Source: Babylonia areolata (Eukaryota; Mollusca; Gastropoda; Neogastropoda; Buccinidae). Taken from it: a stretch of 64,000 nt of DNA. The notes under the pieces were generated by a model. That model searched no databases. It was given only the letters and a program-made list of their open reading frames with translations, and had not been told where the DNA came from. Every line of letters starts with the position of its first letter. Position 1 is the stretch's first letter. The stretch is taken from positions 82,761,174-82,825,173 of the forward strand of contig NC_134876.1 in NCBI RefSeq assembly GCF_041734735.1, in the 5' to 3' direction. A program made the position numbers and the translations under genes. Below, piece after piece: positions 25,609 to 37,000 of this stretch.

Positions 25609-26271
25609 CCAAACACCGGGTTAAAACATAGACTCACTTTGTTTACACAGATTCGAACCCCACGTGTTCGGATGAGAAGAAACTGTCTTACCCATTACAC
25701 TATCGTGGCTCCTTAACTGACGTTCAAAAATATATTATTTAAACATGTTTTTTTAAGGGCGATAAATTGATTGCGGCATTCGCAGTGAGAACGCTGTTTA
25801 AATCATATTATTCTGGTGTATCTTGGACATTCAAAAAATCTTTAAAGGAAATTAAAAATTCTTTTTAAGTCCGCGGTAAAGGAGACGTGGCTATCGCCGC
25901 AATCACACTGCAACATTTAGCCGTTTTCCTACTGGATCTAGATAGATGTACAAGTTTAGTTACACCCGCAGGGCAGGGAATGTACGACACGGTCAATTCA
26001 ATTTCTCTTTTATGTTCATTCTAGTTTTATGGTTTTAAAGTTGATATGAAAATTGAGTATATTGTTAAACTAATAACATGCAGAGCCAAGTACAAGTACT
26101 TCTAAACGTCGTATTTAGTGAAAAGGACTTCATTTTGAGAAAAGTCAAGACTGGGAATTTTTATGTTTCATCAATTCAAGGGTATTAACTCTCATGATTT
26201 ATTATACTGTGAATTCCGACTGATTCTGTGGATATTTTTATGGCAGTGTTGAGTTTACCACGGACACACAC

Positions 26272-26319
<48 letters not shown>

Positions 26320-26861
26320 CCGAACACCGGGTTAAAACATAGACTCATTTTTTTTACACAAGTGAGTCAAAAACTTGCCATTGACATATTTATATATGGC
26401 TTATATATTGTGATTTATCTGCAATACGGGCCCATGAGATGTTGAGAGAAACTGCATTTTGAAGTCTTATTGGCTAATTTATACTGAAGTTATTCATAAA
26501 TATGATAATGTAATGAATATTGTGTGATATTGTGTTCCAGAAAACAAAGAGCAGTTGTTTGTCTTGGAATTTGAAGATCGGAATGGGCAGATACACACAG
26601 TGGATGTTTACAGGGTAATGATGTGCAAAGGCTATTTAACAAAACAAAGTGATGTGTAGTTATGTGGTGTATATGTTATATTGCAAAATATCATGTACTG
26701 AAGTTGTATTGTTTCCATTTTTATGTGGCAGAAGTAATGTGATTGATTATACATCAGATTTAGAACAATTATGGGAAAGACACACATTATACATCACTTC
26801 CTCTTAATATTAAGTTGTACAGAAATTTCCTTAATTAACACACACACACACACACACACAC

Positions 26862-26898
<37 letters not shown>

Positions 26899-27096
26899 AT
26901 CTCTCTCTTTCTTTCACTCTCTCTCTTTCACTCTCTCTCCCAAATGTACCAACACCCACCTAGACACCTTCTACCCCCCCCAGCCCCCCTTCCAACCCCA
27001 ACCACCACCACCCCTTTCCCCCCCCCCCTGCCACCACCCCCTTCCATCACAGTTACAAAATGGCATGGAAAGAGAGCAGTAAAATTTTAATGAGAA

Positions 27097-27146
<50 letters not shown>

Positions 27147-27311
27147 ACTTTGGTTTGGAGAGAAAAAGTGACTCTATGCAATACGGCATTGTTGCAGGAG
27201 GATACAGCGGAGCATTTGGCACAGGAGCTGGGTTGCAAGTGCAACCTGAAAACAGCTTATGTCTCTGCACTGTCAGACAGGATTCAGCAAGAGATAGACA
27301 AGCGATTGTGA
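21005..27311 (+). CDS. C2orf68: C2orf68 homologue, UPF0561 family (join of four exons)
   Basis: Four coding exons (21005-21072, 22738-22865, 26541-26614, 27198-27311) join in frame into 127 residues; human C2orf68 is about 166. The conserved core is clear. MQHGFMKSIIKNQVDR then DNYDKEVK corresponds to the human stretch that ends RNQIAR-DDYDKKVK. KPDKQVYVPPF corresponds to KPDLQVYLP, QLFVLEFEDRNGQIHTVDVY to the human LEYE..VY segment, and the end (ALSDRIQQEIDKRL) to a C-terminal helix RIQEEIAKR. The N terminus is shorter than in human. The middle is lysine-rich and polar, with no signal peptide or membrane segment. The family's molecular function is unknown, and I infer none. All introns are GT..AG; intron 2 holds a piggyBac-like element and long direct repeats. 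The identification rests on recalled human sequence. Confidence 0.85.
21685..21721. repeat. (CA)n microsatellite
   Basis: A CA run followed by short TA and GA runs at the 3' end of a - strand SINE, in intron 1 of the C2orf68 homologue. Confidence 0.95.
21768..22138 (-). mobile_element. SINE family 1, short-tail copy
   Basis: A reverse-strand copy lying in intron 1 of the C2orf68 homologue. Its head (B box in GATTCAAATCCGGGACC on + strand) lies at the right, and its short tail GGGCTGCAACTCCTACGTTC at the left. TA microsatellites flank it on both sides. Confidence 0.85.
22738..22865 (+). CDS. C2orf68: C2orf68 homologue exon 2
   Basis: The acceptor TTTTCCAG precedes A-GAT-AAC (R, D, N). The exon has 42 full codons with the conserved DNYDKEVKAK and KPDKQVYVPPFMKK, and ends at AAAG before GTAATT. 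Confidence 0.88.
23034..23703 (-). mobile_element. piggyBac-like DNA transposon remnant
   Basis: The element is bounded by TTAA on both sides (23,034 and 23,700). Its inverted ends, CTCTCTCGGGATGA and CTCTCTCCGGACGA, agree at 12 of 14 positions. Inside, on the - strand (about 23,260-23,390), a short open stretch reads EVLEMLQAEGSDIEEV followed by an aspartate/glutamate run and SEHGYGDLG, then a stop. Such an acidic stretch is typical of the N terminus of piggyBac transposases. The rest of the transposase is absent, so it is a non-autonomous, internally deleted copy of about 660 bp in intron 2 of the C2orf68 homologue. A 23-bp direct duplication lies just to its left. Confidence 0.7.
23885..24140. 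repeat. Two-copy tandem duplication (about 0.15 kb)
   Basis: The segment GAGAGGCAAGGCCTTCAAGA followed by CTCACTTGTGAT, and a second block containing TTTGTTATTATAAAGCTT, each occur twice in the same order. In the first copy a CA microsatellite has expanded between the two blocks; in the second an A run takes its place. Confidence 0.85.
24169..24760 (-). repeat. 0.6-kb repeat with tRNA-like module, copy 1
   Basis: About 590 bp nearly identical to 25,648-26,247. Its left end, read on the - strand, is tRNA-like (GGAGCCACGATAGTGTAATG, then GGGTTCGAATCTG). The remainder is unique to this family. I see no open frame, no inverted ends and no target duplication. Type unknown. Confidence 0.8.
25557..25647. 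repeat. Left block of tandem unit with (CA)n
   Basis: GTTTACCAC, a CA microsatellite and CACCGGGTTAAAACATAGAC lead into the 0.6-kb repeat. The same block recurs at 26,252-26,355 straight after that repeat, so the unit has begun to repeat in tandem with a period near 0.69 kb. Confidence 0.8.
25648..26247 (-). repeat. 0.6-kb repeat with tRNA-like module, copy 2
   Basis: The second copy, starting at the tRNA-like CAGATTCGAACCC and ending at TTTTTATGGCAGT like copy 1. It differs from copy 1 by scattered substitutions and small indels. Confidence 0.8.
26252..26355. repeat. Second left block with (CA)n
   Basis: This repeats the 25,557-25,647 block (GTTTACCAC, CA run, ACCGGGTTAAAACATAGACT) and then stops, leaving a partial third unit. 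Confidence 0.8.
26541..26614 (+). CDS. C2orf68: C2orf68 homologue exon 3
   Basis: The acceptor GTGTTCCAG is followed by codons giving (E)NKEQLFVLEFEDRNGQ and IHTVDVYR. It ends TACAGG before GTAATG. The phases match exons 2 and 4. Confidence 0.88.
26838..26905. repeat. (CA)n(CT)n compound microsatellite
   Basis: A CA run passes into a CT run in intron 3 of the C2orf68 homologue, followed by a C-rich tract to about 27,045. Confidence 0.95.
27100..27141. repeat. (TA)n microsatellite
   Basis: A TA run of about 40 bp, close upstream of the exon 4 acceptor. Confidence 0.95.
27198..27311 (+). CDS. C2orf68: C2orf68 homologue exon 4 (last)
   Basis: The acceptor TTGTTGCAG precedes 37 codons (EDTAEHLAQELGCKCN and on to RIQQEIDKRL) and a TGA at 27,309-27,311. 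Confidence 0.87.
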   Translation, partial: EDTAEHLAQELGCKCNLKTAYVSALSDRIQQEIDKRL

Positions 27312-28309
27312 CACATGCAGATTCTGTCTCCATTCTTCATACCTCACTGCCCCCACTACTGAAAAGAGAAAAACTGTTGAGAACAATTTCTTAACATTGT
27401 GGTGTTGCCTTGAGAAGAAGACTTCTTAGTGAATGCTTTGTTTCAGACTTCATCTATTGCTATACCCAGCAACTAGCTGCATCAGTCTTGTGGCAGCATG
27501 ATAGCACCAAGCCACTATGATTAAATATAATGCCATAGTAAACAAAAAAATACCTCAGAAACTGTCCATAAAGGTTACAATCCTCTTAGACTTTGTGTAC
27601 AAGAGTGGCATTAGGGTAATGAGGCTACCAAATGCAAAGCACACCAGTAATATTGGGGAGCAGACAAAATGGGTCCACAGATTATGGTAAATTGTGCAGT
27701 AATTATGAAGAACTGGACAAAACATATTGTATTGACATCTTTTTATATAAAACTTAAAAAGTAAAGGGGAAAATATTAATAGCAGATGTAAATCATATGG
27801 TGGAAGGGGCAGACACAGATTTTGGTCAAAGGCAATTGAGCCCACAAAACAGTTATTCTGACACACAAATAGGTACTTGCATACATGCTCACACAAACAC
27901 TCTTATACAGTAGGTTTCAGATTTTTTTTTAGAATTCCTTTTAATTCAGAGCATAGGGATCTGCATTAACAGAGAGTGCATAGATCCATACTCAAACAAA
28001 CTGTATGAGAAGCAGTATTGATCTCATTGAAATCTGTATTCTGGAGCAGCTGTGTACCTGTGCTTCAGCTCTGCAAACATTGCAATAGATGGAGGATTGC
28101 CTCTGTGTCATTTGCTCAAAAGGCGGCAAACTTGGTGCTATGACAATACTTGTGATTTTACGTCAGTTTGTACCACTTTGTGACTGGTCAGTGTGTATGA
28201 TGAAGAGAGTGACTTGTCAGCACCTGACACTTCACAAATGGGCAGGGATGCGGGAGTCTGAAAATACAATATCATTTTGAAAGTTTTATTGACAGTTTTA
28301 AATGTTGAG

Positions 28310-28315
28310 AATAAA
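28310..28315 (+). promoter_or_regulatory. Candidate poly(A) signal for the C2orf68 homologue
   Basis: AATAAA about 1.0 kb after the stop codon. Alternatives are an ATTAAA at 27,521 and further AATAAA at 28,454 and 30,185. Which one is used cannot be told from sequence. Confidence 0.4.
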
Positions 28316-29356
28316 ACAATAATTGTGCTTTCCTGAATCTACCTGTTCCTGTTTAGAATTATTTGACGCGGATGTTGACAGAAATGTGCTCGGTCATGTG
28401 AATTCTCTTAATACTGTACATATTTTATTTTATTTTACTTTGAAATTTGAACAAATAAAATTTAATGTAAGAAACATCAGTCTGCAGTCAGTACAAGGCA
28501 TTTTTTTGTCAGTTTGCTTCTGTAATGTGATGTGCTCTGCAGTGCCATTTTTCCTGTTTCTTATGTGGCTGTCTCATTTGCTCCCACATGCATATATTTG
28601 TAATCATGTAATGTATGCTCACATACACATGCATATGCATACATGCAAGCACAGATGTGTATGTATGTGCAAGCACACAGAGAAGCATGCATGCATCTTT
28701 ACATAGACACACATACACATCACACACATAAGAGCACTGATACCCATATGCTTGTATATTTTACACAACATTTTAATGAGAAATCCTTGGATAAAAAAGA
28801 CTATATGATGTAACTGTCTGCCCCAAACAGTATTGTTGTTATCAGTTTAGTTTTGTTTTTATTCAAAACTTGCCTTTTTTCCACATAATACATGATGTAA
28901 AATTTGGTTCTTCGTAATGTGAAAGATCATCATCATTCGCTTTTGTTTTATTGTGTTTTCTTCTCTGTCCTTTCCCATCCCCAATCTCTGTTCAATCCTT
29001 TAAATCAGCAACCCCCACAACTCCAGTCCAGCTGTGGCATGTTGATAAGACATGGCTTATTTGTTAACAGTAGACATTGTTTGTCAGGAGTTCAGAATCC
29101 CTGTCATGGTATATTATTTTTTTATTTCTGCATAAGTTGTAAACAGACAAGAGTTTTGATAATGCTGTTCATTGAGTTTTTGCCAACAGTATTATCCTTT
29201 CACAAACTTAACTCATCCAATCCTGCACCTGCCTGAGAGGCATGCGCTGCTAATCGCTGTTCTCCACCTGAGCCCGCCTGAGAGGCAGGCGAAGAAACCT
29301 GTTTATTTAAACCGTTTTGTCAGCTTATTATTATGCATTAAACTGTTACGTAAGGG

Positions 29357-29645
29357 AAGTAACTCCAATTTAACTTGACTATCAAGTAGATAGCCTACAA
29401 TCTTCAACATCAACAGATGCTGACATTTTACTATCTCTGTCTTTGATTTAAAGTTACAAGTAAACTTTTACATCCTTTGTCTTGAGACTTAAGCAATTTG
29501 TGTCAAAATCAGAAGTAACTCCAATTTAACTTGACTATCAAGTAGATAGCCCACAACCTTCAACATCAACAGAAGCTGACATTTTACTATCTACAAGTAA
29601 ACTTTTACATCCTTTGTCTTGAGACTTGAGCAGTTTGTGTCAAAA
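29357..29645. repeat. Two-copy tandem duplication (about 0.15 kb)
   Basis: AAGTAACTCCAATTTAACTT through AGACTT(A/G)AGCA(A/G)TTTGTG occurs twice in direct succession. The second copy lacks about 25 bp of the middle. Confidence 0.9.
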
Positions 29646-31439
29646 TTACATTTCAGTCATAATGTGAAGTTCAGTAGCTATTGGTGGAGCAGCTGCTATA
29701 AATTCCTGTTGATGCAGCCAGGCCAAAATATGCCAGGCTGGGAAGGCTGCACAGCAGACGACCTCAAAGGGCTGAAAGAGTTAAGTGCTATAGTTGTGTT
29801 AAAAGGGCCAAAGATGCCATGTTCAGTTGATTGTGTTTGTGTGTGTGAGAGGGAGAGAGAGAAGCACTACCTGTTTACTTGAAATGTCTGTCATATGAGC
29901 AAGGGATTATACTATAGAGGCTAGTTCGCAAAACTTTCTTTGAATCTCATCTCTTTTAATTGATATTTTATTTTTACTTAGTTTTGTTCCTGTTCATTAT
30001 GATTTTTCTTCTGTTTGGTCCTACTTATGAAACTAAAATGCAGATGTAAAACTGAAGTGTTGATGGCTTATTATTTGTTAGCATGATGCTGATTAGTTTA
30101 ATGCAGCTTTTGTACCTCTTGCTGTGGGTTGGATTTCTGGATTGATGTGATATTGATTTCAACTGCTAAAACTCATGAAAACCAAATAAAGAGAATGTTC
30201 ATCATATGAAACTTAAACAACTAAGTTCATTAGTTCAGTCAACAATTTTTTTTTTTTTTTTTTTTTTGACTTGACTCTCTTTAGAGACAATGATTGGCTT
30301 TCAGCTTTGCTTCTTCTGTTTAGTGTGCTTCAAGAATGAATCGTGTACATTGCAAAGTGTGTCCATTCATCATATGACCAATAAGTCACAGAACAAAGGC
30401 TATGATTACCATTGAAAAGGCTTTACTCAGTTCTCAGGTACCAATGACCATTTTAGTAGTTGGAGGGGAATGGGTAAAAAAAAAAGTGTCATTTTATTTG
30501 AAAGGAAAATGTGCTGATGGTTTGATAATTGTTGTAGCTGTTCTTTTTTGCTAGCATGTTTTTATATTTTTATGAAGGCTGTTCTGTGATTTGTTATTAG
30601 TTTGTATGGTAAGAATATGGTAGATACTTCCAAAAAATATGTTTAGAAAGGGTAATGTTACATGGTATGGATTCGTACGCATTATCTTTTCCTTAGTCTG
30701 ACCATACAGAAGTGAAAGTTTCAACTTTCAGTTCAGATGAAAATGGTGAACCATTTAAGTATTTGCTGCCATACGTAATCACATTGACATCTGCTATCAA
30801 GTATGGTTTTTATCAATAGATGAAACCTAGTATTTTTAGCTTTTGTTTGTAGATACGTGTGAGGTAAGAAGCAGTTCTTATTTTGTTGATGAGGCTTTAA
30901 AGTATCACTGTCATTATGTTTAGTTAGGGGAAAAAATGTGCACTCTTGAACATTCATATATCAGCAACTAAGAAAAGGAACAGGATTAATCTGATTAGTT
31001 GTTTGCTTTTTTGTGTTTAAACATTGTGTTGTAACATTATTGATAAATATTGTCAGAACCTACAGTATTGTTTCCATAAAATGTTGTTTTGAGTTTGGTT
31101 GTAAATAGATAAGATCATGTTTTGAAATGTTTTGTGTTGTATTTTTTAAGACGAGTAAAATGTTCTCATTTTGTTTTCACCCTTGAATGACATACATGAA
31201 TGAGAGAGAAAGAATGAGAGAAGTGATGTGCTTGCCATTAACAAAATTTGGATTGTCCTTTTCAAACTTGAGGTTGAACAGCCTTCAAAAGTCACAGAGC
31301 AAAGTATGGAGACAGACATTCAGTATTAATATGATGGGTCTGCAATGTCACAGAGTTGAACCTGGAAGCAGCCATCAATCTCTTACATGAAACAGCATTC
31401 CAGAGGTGAATAGAGGACGTGGCTGATGTGTAGATCTAT

Positions 31440-32075
31440 CAGAGCATTACACATGATTGCTAACATGTAGATATGAACTGCCATACAGGTGATGACTGAC
31501 ATGTTGATGTGAACAGTGCTATACAGGTAAACAAAGGATATGACTGACATTTTTAAGGTGAACAGAGGATGTGACTGACATACAGGTGGACAGAACAGGA
31601 CATGAGAGACATGTGAACAGTGCTATACAGGTAAACGGAGGACGTGACTGACATATAAATGTGAACAGTGCCATACAGGTAAACAGAGGACATGACTGAC
31701 ATGTGAACAGTGCTATACGGGTAAGCAGAGGACATAAATTACATTTTGAGGTGAACAGAGGACATGATTGACATGTAGAGGTGGACAGTGCTGTACAGGT
31801 GACATGACTGACATGGAGAGGTGGACAGTGCTATACAGGTGTACAGATGAAGATGTATTTGGTGCCATATTGGTGAACAGAGGACATGACTGACATGATG
31901 ATGTGAGGGTGTTCATCTTGATTCACCAGTACGAGGGTTTTCACCTGGGTGCATGTGTGTGAGGATGTAGTTTCATACAAATGATGACGGACATGAAGAC
32001 ATCACTGATGATGTGAACAGTGTGACACAAGTGAACACAGAACATGACTGACATGTGAGGTCTTTCATCTTGATC
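31440..32075. repeat. Degenerate minisatellite
   Basis: Units of roughly 40-60 bp built on GAGGACATGACTGACATG and GTGAACAGTGCTATACAGGT, irregular in length and order. Confidence 0.85.
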
Positions 32076-32106
32076 CACCCTCATTCTGGTGTTCATGGCC
32101 TAGAGT

Positions 32107-32465
32107 GATGGCCTAGAGGTAACGTGTCCACCTAGGAAGCAAGGGAATCAAAGCGCACTGGTTTGAATCACGGCACAGTCGCTAGTATTTTCTCCCTCTC
32201 CACTAGACATTGAGTGGTGGTCTGGTCACTAGTCATTCGGATGAGACGATAAACCAAAGTCCAGTGTGCAGCATAGGATTGTCCCTGGCAAAATTCTGTA
32301 GAAAAATCCACTTTGATAGGAAAACAAATATATACAGAACTGCATGCAGGGGGAAAAAAAGGGTGGCACTCATTTTAGGGATGCGCTCTCCCTGGGAAGA
32401 GCATCCCAAATTTCACACACAGAAGTCTGTTGTGACAAAAACAACAACAACAAAAAAGAAAAATA
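32107..32465 (+). mobile_element. tRNA-derived SINE (family 4)
   Basis: The head GATGGCCTAGAGGTAACGTG and a B-box-like GGTTTGAATCACGG are followed by a long body. Body markers include ACTAGACATTGAGTGGTGGT, GGATGAGACGATAAACC and CTCTCCCTGGGAAGAGCATC. It ends near TCTGTTGTGACAAAAACAAC with an A-rich tail. Confidence 0.8.
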
Positions 32466-32794
32466 CAATCTGGGCCCACCTTTGTGAGGATGATGTCCAC
32501 CTGGCTATGTTACCATAGGCATGAAATGAGTCATTCAGCATGATTTTTGGATGCACATGCAATCTACTTGCTGTGCCTAGACACATCGGACTTGGCATGG
32601 AGAGTTATCCAGAAGCATATTTGGCAGCCTCATGAAGGAGACCAAGCACATGCTTCACCTGTTTATGCCACATAAAACCCAGTGCGCTGGTACATCTGAC
32701 CTTGAAGGCCCAAGATTGTTTGCTTTAATCTGCTCTCAGTATAACTGATCTGTAGTGTTTATACAACCATATAAATGATGTAGATTGTTGGTAT

Positions 32795-33152
32795 AGCCAA
32801 AGCGTCCAATTAGGAAGCAAGAACAAGTTTGACTCACACAGTACAGTATTTCACGCCCCCACCCCCATCCCTTTCTCTCAACTAAAACATAAATGGTGTT
32901 AATGCTATACTGTTTTGGATGAGATGGTCTGTGGCCCCCACATGCAGCATGCACTTGTGCATGTAAAAGAATACATGGCAACAAGAAAGCTGTCTTTGGC
33001 AAATTTCTTTGAAAACAACAACATATATATTGATATGACAGTACAAATGTACTTGCAGACAGAAGAAAGCTGGCAATGAGCTGTGTTAGAAAAGTGACTG
33101 TGCTGTAACAACATTTTGTCTGAGCAATCTTTCCAAGTTTCACACAGACAAA
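32795..33152 (+). mobile_element. SINE family 4, old diverged copy
   Basis: The same order of markers as the copy at 32,107 but much more diverged: TCCAATTAGGAAGCAAGAAC, GGATGAGATGGTCTG, CATGTAAAAGAATACATGGC and TTTCCAAGTTTCACACAGAC. Confidence 0.6.
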
Positions 33153-33639
33153 GCAGCTAACAACACTTCCATCATTAAAAATAATAATTTTGCAAAAATG
33201 AAAAAGAATAACAAAAGAACAAGGAGGCTGGGAAATTGTAGTTGAAGGACAAAATTATACCATTTTAAGATGAAAACAATCTCTGAGGAAGAGTACCAAT
33301 AACAGACTTGATATGACTACAGTTTCGTCCTCGATGGACTTGGGTATCTCAGCAATGGTAGTGGACCAGCACTCTAAGGTGAGTAATCCTGAGTCACAAT
33401 TATAATGAAGCCTTGATGAAAATCTCAAACCAGTCACTTACAAAAGCTGCCAAACAAGGATTATGAAGAGAAGATGAAGAAAACAAGACAACAAAAAATA
33501 GAGTGGAAAAAGAAATCCAATGTAACGACTAAAATACATCATAAGGAATCTTTGCAACTCAAGCATTGGAATCTGAAATGATGCAAGGGAGTTCGTAAAT
33601 GTGTGAACCGAATGAGTCAAATACATAGACTGCATGTGC

Positions 33640-33641
<2 letters not shown>

Positions 33642-33673
<32 letters not shown>

Positions 33674-33683
33674 AGGGAATCTG

Positions 33684-33716
<33 letters not shown>

Positions 33717-33735
33717 ACACACACACACACACACA
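33642..33735. repeat. (CA)n(CT)n(CA)n microsatellite
   Basis: Two CA runs around a CT run, within 150-250 bp upstream of the ADSL start codon, so inside its promoter region or 5' UTR. Confidence 0.95.
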
Positions 33736-33883
33736 AGTTCCAATATGCGGGCGCATCCTGCCTCATGCCCATGGAGTATTTATATCAAGGCATTGACACG
33801 AATAATGTATCTCTGTGTCTGTGGTCAGGTGTGTGCCACCACAAAAGTGTGTTCACGCCAAGACAGATAACTCTCGTGTTATG

Positions 33884-33896
33884 TCAAAATGGCGGC
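33884..33896 (+). promoter_or_regulatory. YY1/TISU-like start element of ADSL
   Basis: CAAAATGGCGGC around the start codon agrees with the TISU/YY1 consensus (SAASATGGCGGC) at 11 of 12 positions. In metazoans this combined transcription and translation element marks many housekeeping genes with very short 5' UTRs. Confidence 0.5.
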
Positions 33897-34065
33897 ACCT
33901 GTGGAAAGCATGCTGGAGGCAAGTCAGGAGTATTCAGAACACTTGAACTACCGCACGCCTCTAGTGGCGCGGTATGCCAGCCCAGCCATGACGCACAATT
34001 TTGGAGATGTGAAAAAGTTCACAACATGGAGAAAGCTGTGGATTTGGCTGGCAACTGCACAGAAG
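33889..34065 (+). CDS. ADSL: ADSL exon 1
   Basis: 59 codons from the ATG to CAGAAG before GTAAGA. It encodes the N-terminal arm with [14 protein letters not shown] and [16 protein letters not shown], matching the human YRSPLASRYASPEM and TWRQLWLWLAEAE. Confidence 0.94.
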
Positions 34066-37000
34066 GTAAGAGGCTGGAGCACCTGCAAGTCCAATATTGA
34101 TTCAGTTCTGTCGGACCATAATGCCACTCCACCCACCACGACCTTTGAAGATGAAACATTTGAAATGGACGACATGGACAGATGTACTGGTTGTCTCACT
34201 TTTAACAAGCTATACACTCGCTCTCTACGTGTACTAACTGCAAGATTTCCTCAATGAAAATAAGAATAGCGCCCATGACCCCATCACTAAACTTTGACTT
34301 TAAGGGCCAGTGCCAAAGGTTGTTTATCTCAACTCTGTATATCTCATCTGTGTGGTCATTAAATCATTTAGTAGTTGTTTTATTAGACCGTCATGGTTTA
34401 CCTGCTGCTTTTTTCTTGCAATTACATGATCTACATCAACTTATTAATGATTCTTGTCATGGTTGGCGTATGCTTGGTATTTTTATGTTTCCATGATGAT
34501 GATCTGTGAAATGCTGAAATGGATTACTGGATCTGTACCATGCATATTTTACCATATACATGTGTCACATGAAGATCTGCATGTCTGCTGAGATTGGAAA
34601 TATGTGAAAAATCTTCACCTGTTTCTCACCAAACGCAGCTGGGATGAAACCCAGGACTCTTAGAAAGTCCAGTGCTCTAGTCTTTCAGCTGTCACACTAT
34701 AGCCACACTGTTCCACTGTCTATCAGTTTCACTCAGACTGTTCATCATCAGTAATCATATTTATTAAAATTCAGCCACAGCAGATTGCTCTGCATGGAAT
34801 TATGGCTACTTAAAGAAAGTACATTGCAGTTATTTTTAGCTACCCATTTTTTCCCCTGTCACTGTCAGCAACTGAGCAAGTGTATATGCTATACTACTAA
34901 AATACATTTCCAAAAGAACTTTCCCAAGGGGATATCCCGTGTTGCCAGGGTTCTGCTATGTGTGCCAAGTGTATGCTGAACACATGTCCTTGGTTTATTG
35001 TCTCATCAAATAGACCACCATTCAATGTCTAGTAGAGATGGGAGTGAAAATCCTGGCTTTTGGACACTCACTTCATAGTGAAGAGCATGACTACTCCAGT
35101 CTTTTCAAAAGATTGTGCAGAAGAGAACAGTTGGCTGTGATTGTATCTGTGGCTGATTGTATTTAATGTCGTGTGTGTGTGTGTGTTCAGAAGCTGGGCT
35201 TGCAAATCACAGATGCTCAGCTGAAGGAGATGCAGGACAATGTTGCCAACATTGACTTCACCCTAGCTGAGCAGGAAGAGAAGCGTGTGCGTCACGACGT
35301 CATGGCTCACGTTCACACCTTTGCTCGTGCCTGCCCTCTCGCAGCTCCCATCATTCATCTGGGAGCCACTTCCTGTTATGTTGGGGATAATACTGTAAGT
35401 CAGACCAAGAAGACCTGAAGGTCTTCATATTTCTATGTATGCTGACATGAACAGTTATTGAAATATTGGGGATAGTACTGACATAAAGAGGACCCCATGG
35501 TTGATAGTTGTACATATGTATGCTAGCTTAGTACTATAGCAGTTCTTGCGATGGAAAAATAAAAGTCCAGCACCAGAAGAACTGAACTGTTAAAGTAACT
35601 AATATATATGTGGGAAATAATACTATTGTACATTCAGAAGACCTGATTCTCACTAATCTCAGAATGCTGACCATAGGAGGGGTTTCAAACTGTCTTGATT
35701 CTTTCTGCTATTGCTGTGAAAGCAGGGGATCCTGACAAACTGACATGATTTTCATTGTGGTTGCAGTGAGGGAGGGAGGATGATGATCACAGACTGATCT
35801 GTTTCTTACTGATTGCAGGATCTGATCGTGATGAGGGATGGCCTGGACATCTTGCTGCCCAAGGTAGGCTGTCACATATGTTGTGTATGACACTTCAACT
35901 TTGCCATTACAGTTACCCACACTGACATAATCTCTACTTTCCCTCTATAAGGTCTGTACTTACTTTGAGAAGCCCTTGTAGATATTTATATGGGCCAGTG
36001 CAAAAGTTACAAGCCTGGAGCTTCAGGGAAACTAGTATGGGTCAATAGTTACAAGCCATGGGCTGCATTGGACACTAATTTTGGTTCATACACTTTAACC
36101 AGCTCTTATAAACTTTTGTATTAGTACTTACATTAACTTAAAAGTCTGGATCTTTATGGGACACTAACATGGGTCACTTGTTTCAAGCCTCAGGTTTCAG
36201 AGGATACAAAACAATTATGACTCAATACAAAGAAGCCCTGGGCTTCAGGCTTCATGGGACATTAGTATGTCTCTGCTAACAAGCTTTGGACATCAGGGGA
36301 CACTAGTCTGTAGTTATAGTTATTTGTGGTCTGCACTTCTCACTGGCCCTCCATCAGCGCTGTTTGTTATATTTCCCTTATGTTAACCCCTCTCCTTGGC
36401 TGTTCATCAGGGCTGTTTATTTGTCTTCATGATCCTACTCCCCTCCACTGTTGGGGCATGATCTTGGTCTGTACTTTATGATACCTCTGGATGGCATTGG
36501 ATGTGGGTATGGTTGGAACATTACATCCACTTCATGGCATAATATATATCATTGAAATTGTTCTTCAAATCCTGACATTGTGACAACATTGCGGGAGTGG
36601 AACGAAGCAAAATAGTGGGAGAGAGAGGGGGAGGGAGGAAGGGAGTTTGGGGGGATTTTGATGTACTGAGGTGAGTGTAAGGTGTGATAATTATTGTGTG
36701 CAATGGTGGATGAATGTTAATTGTGATGGGTGTGGTGCGTTTACAGTTTGCAGGTGTTAAGTGTGATGGACACGATATATTATGTATACTGGTGGCTAAA
36801 TGTTTACTTTGATGGATGTGGTGTGTTTACAGCTGGCCAGATGTATTCACAGGCTGTCCAACTTTGCCCAGCTACACAAGTCTTTGCCTTGCCTGTCCTA
36901 CACCCATCTGCAGTGAGTACTGAGAGTGTGATATTTAAATTTTTTTTTTTTTAAAAAGAAAGAAAGAAAGACTGCTTGCTGTGCAAGGTGTATCAGGGCT

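Larger units (their letters stand above)
27312..33888. other. Intergenic region between the C2orf68 homologue and ADSL
   Basis: No gene is seen in this 6.6 kb. It should include the 3' UTR of the upstream gene and the promoter of ADSL. It holds a tandem duplication, a degenerate minisatellite, two + strand SINEs and a CA/CT microsatellite; the rest is unassigned AT-rich DNA. Confidence 0.55.

Noticed and set aside
24169-26247. The two 0.6-kb direct repeats as LTRs of a small retroelement
   Set aside because: No TG..CA ends, primer-binding site or coding sequence lies between them, and their flanking blocks continue as a tandem repeat.
29208-29784. A further TTAA element from TTAACTCATCC to a GAAAGAGTTAA end
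   Set aside because: Only the first seven bases of the ends agree, and a tandem duplication lies inside. Chance is more likely.
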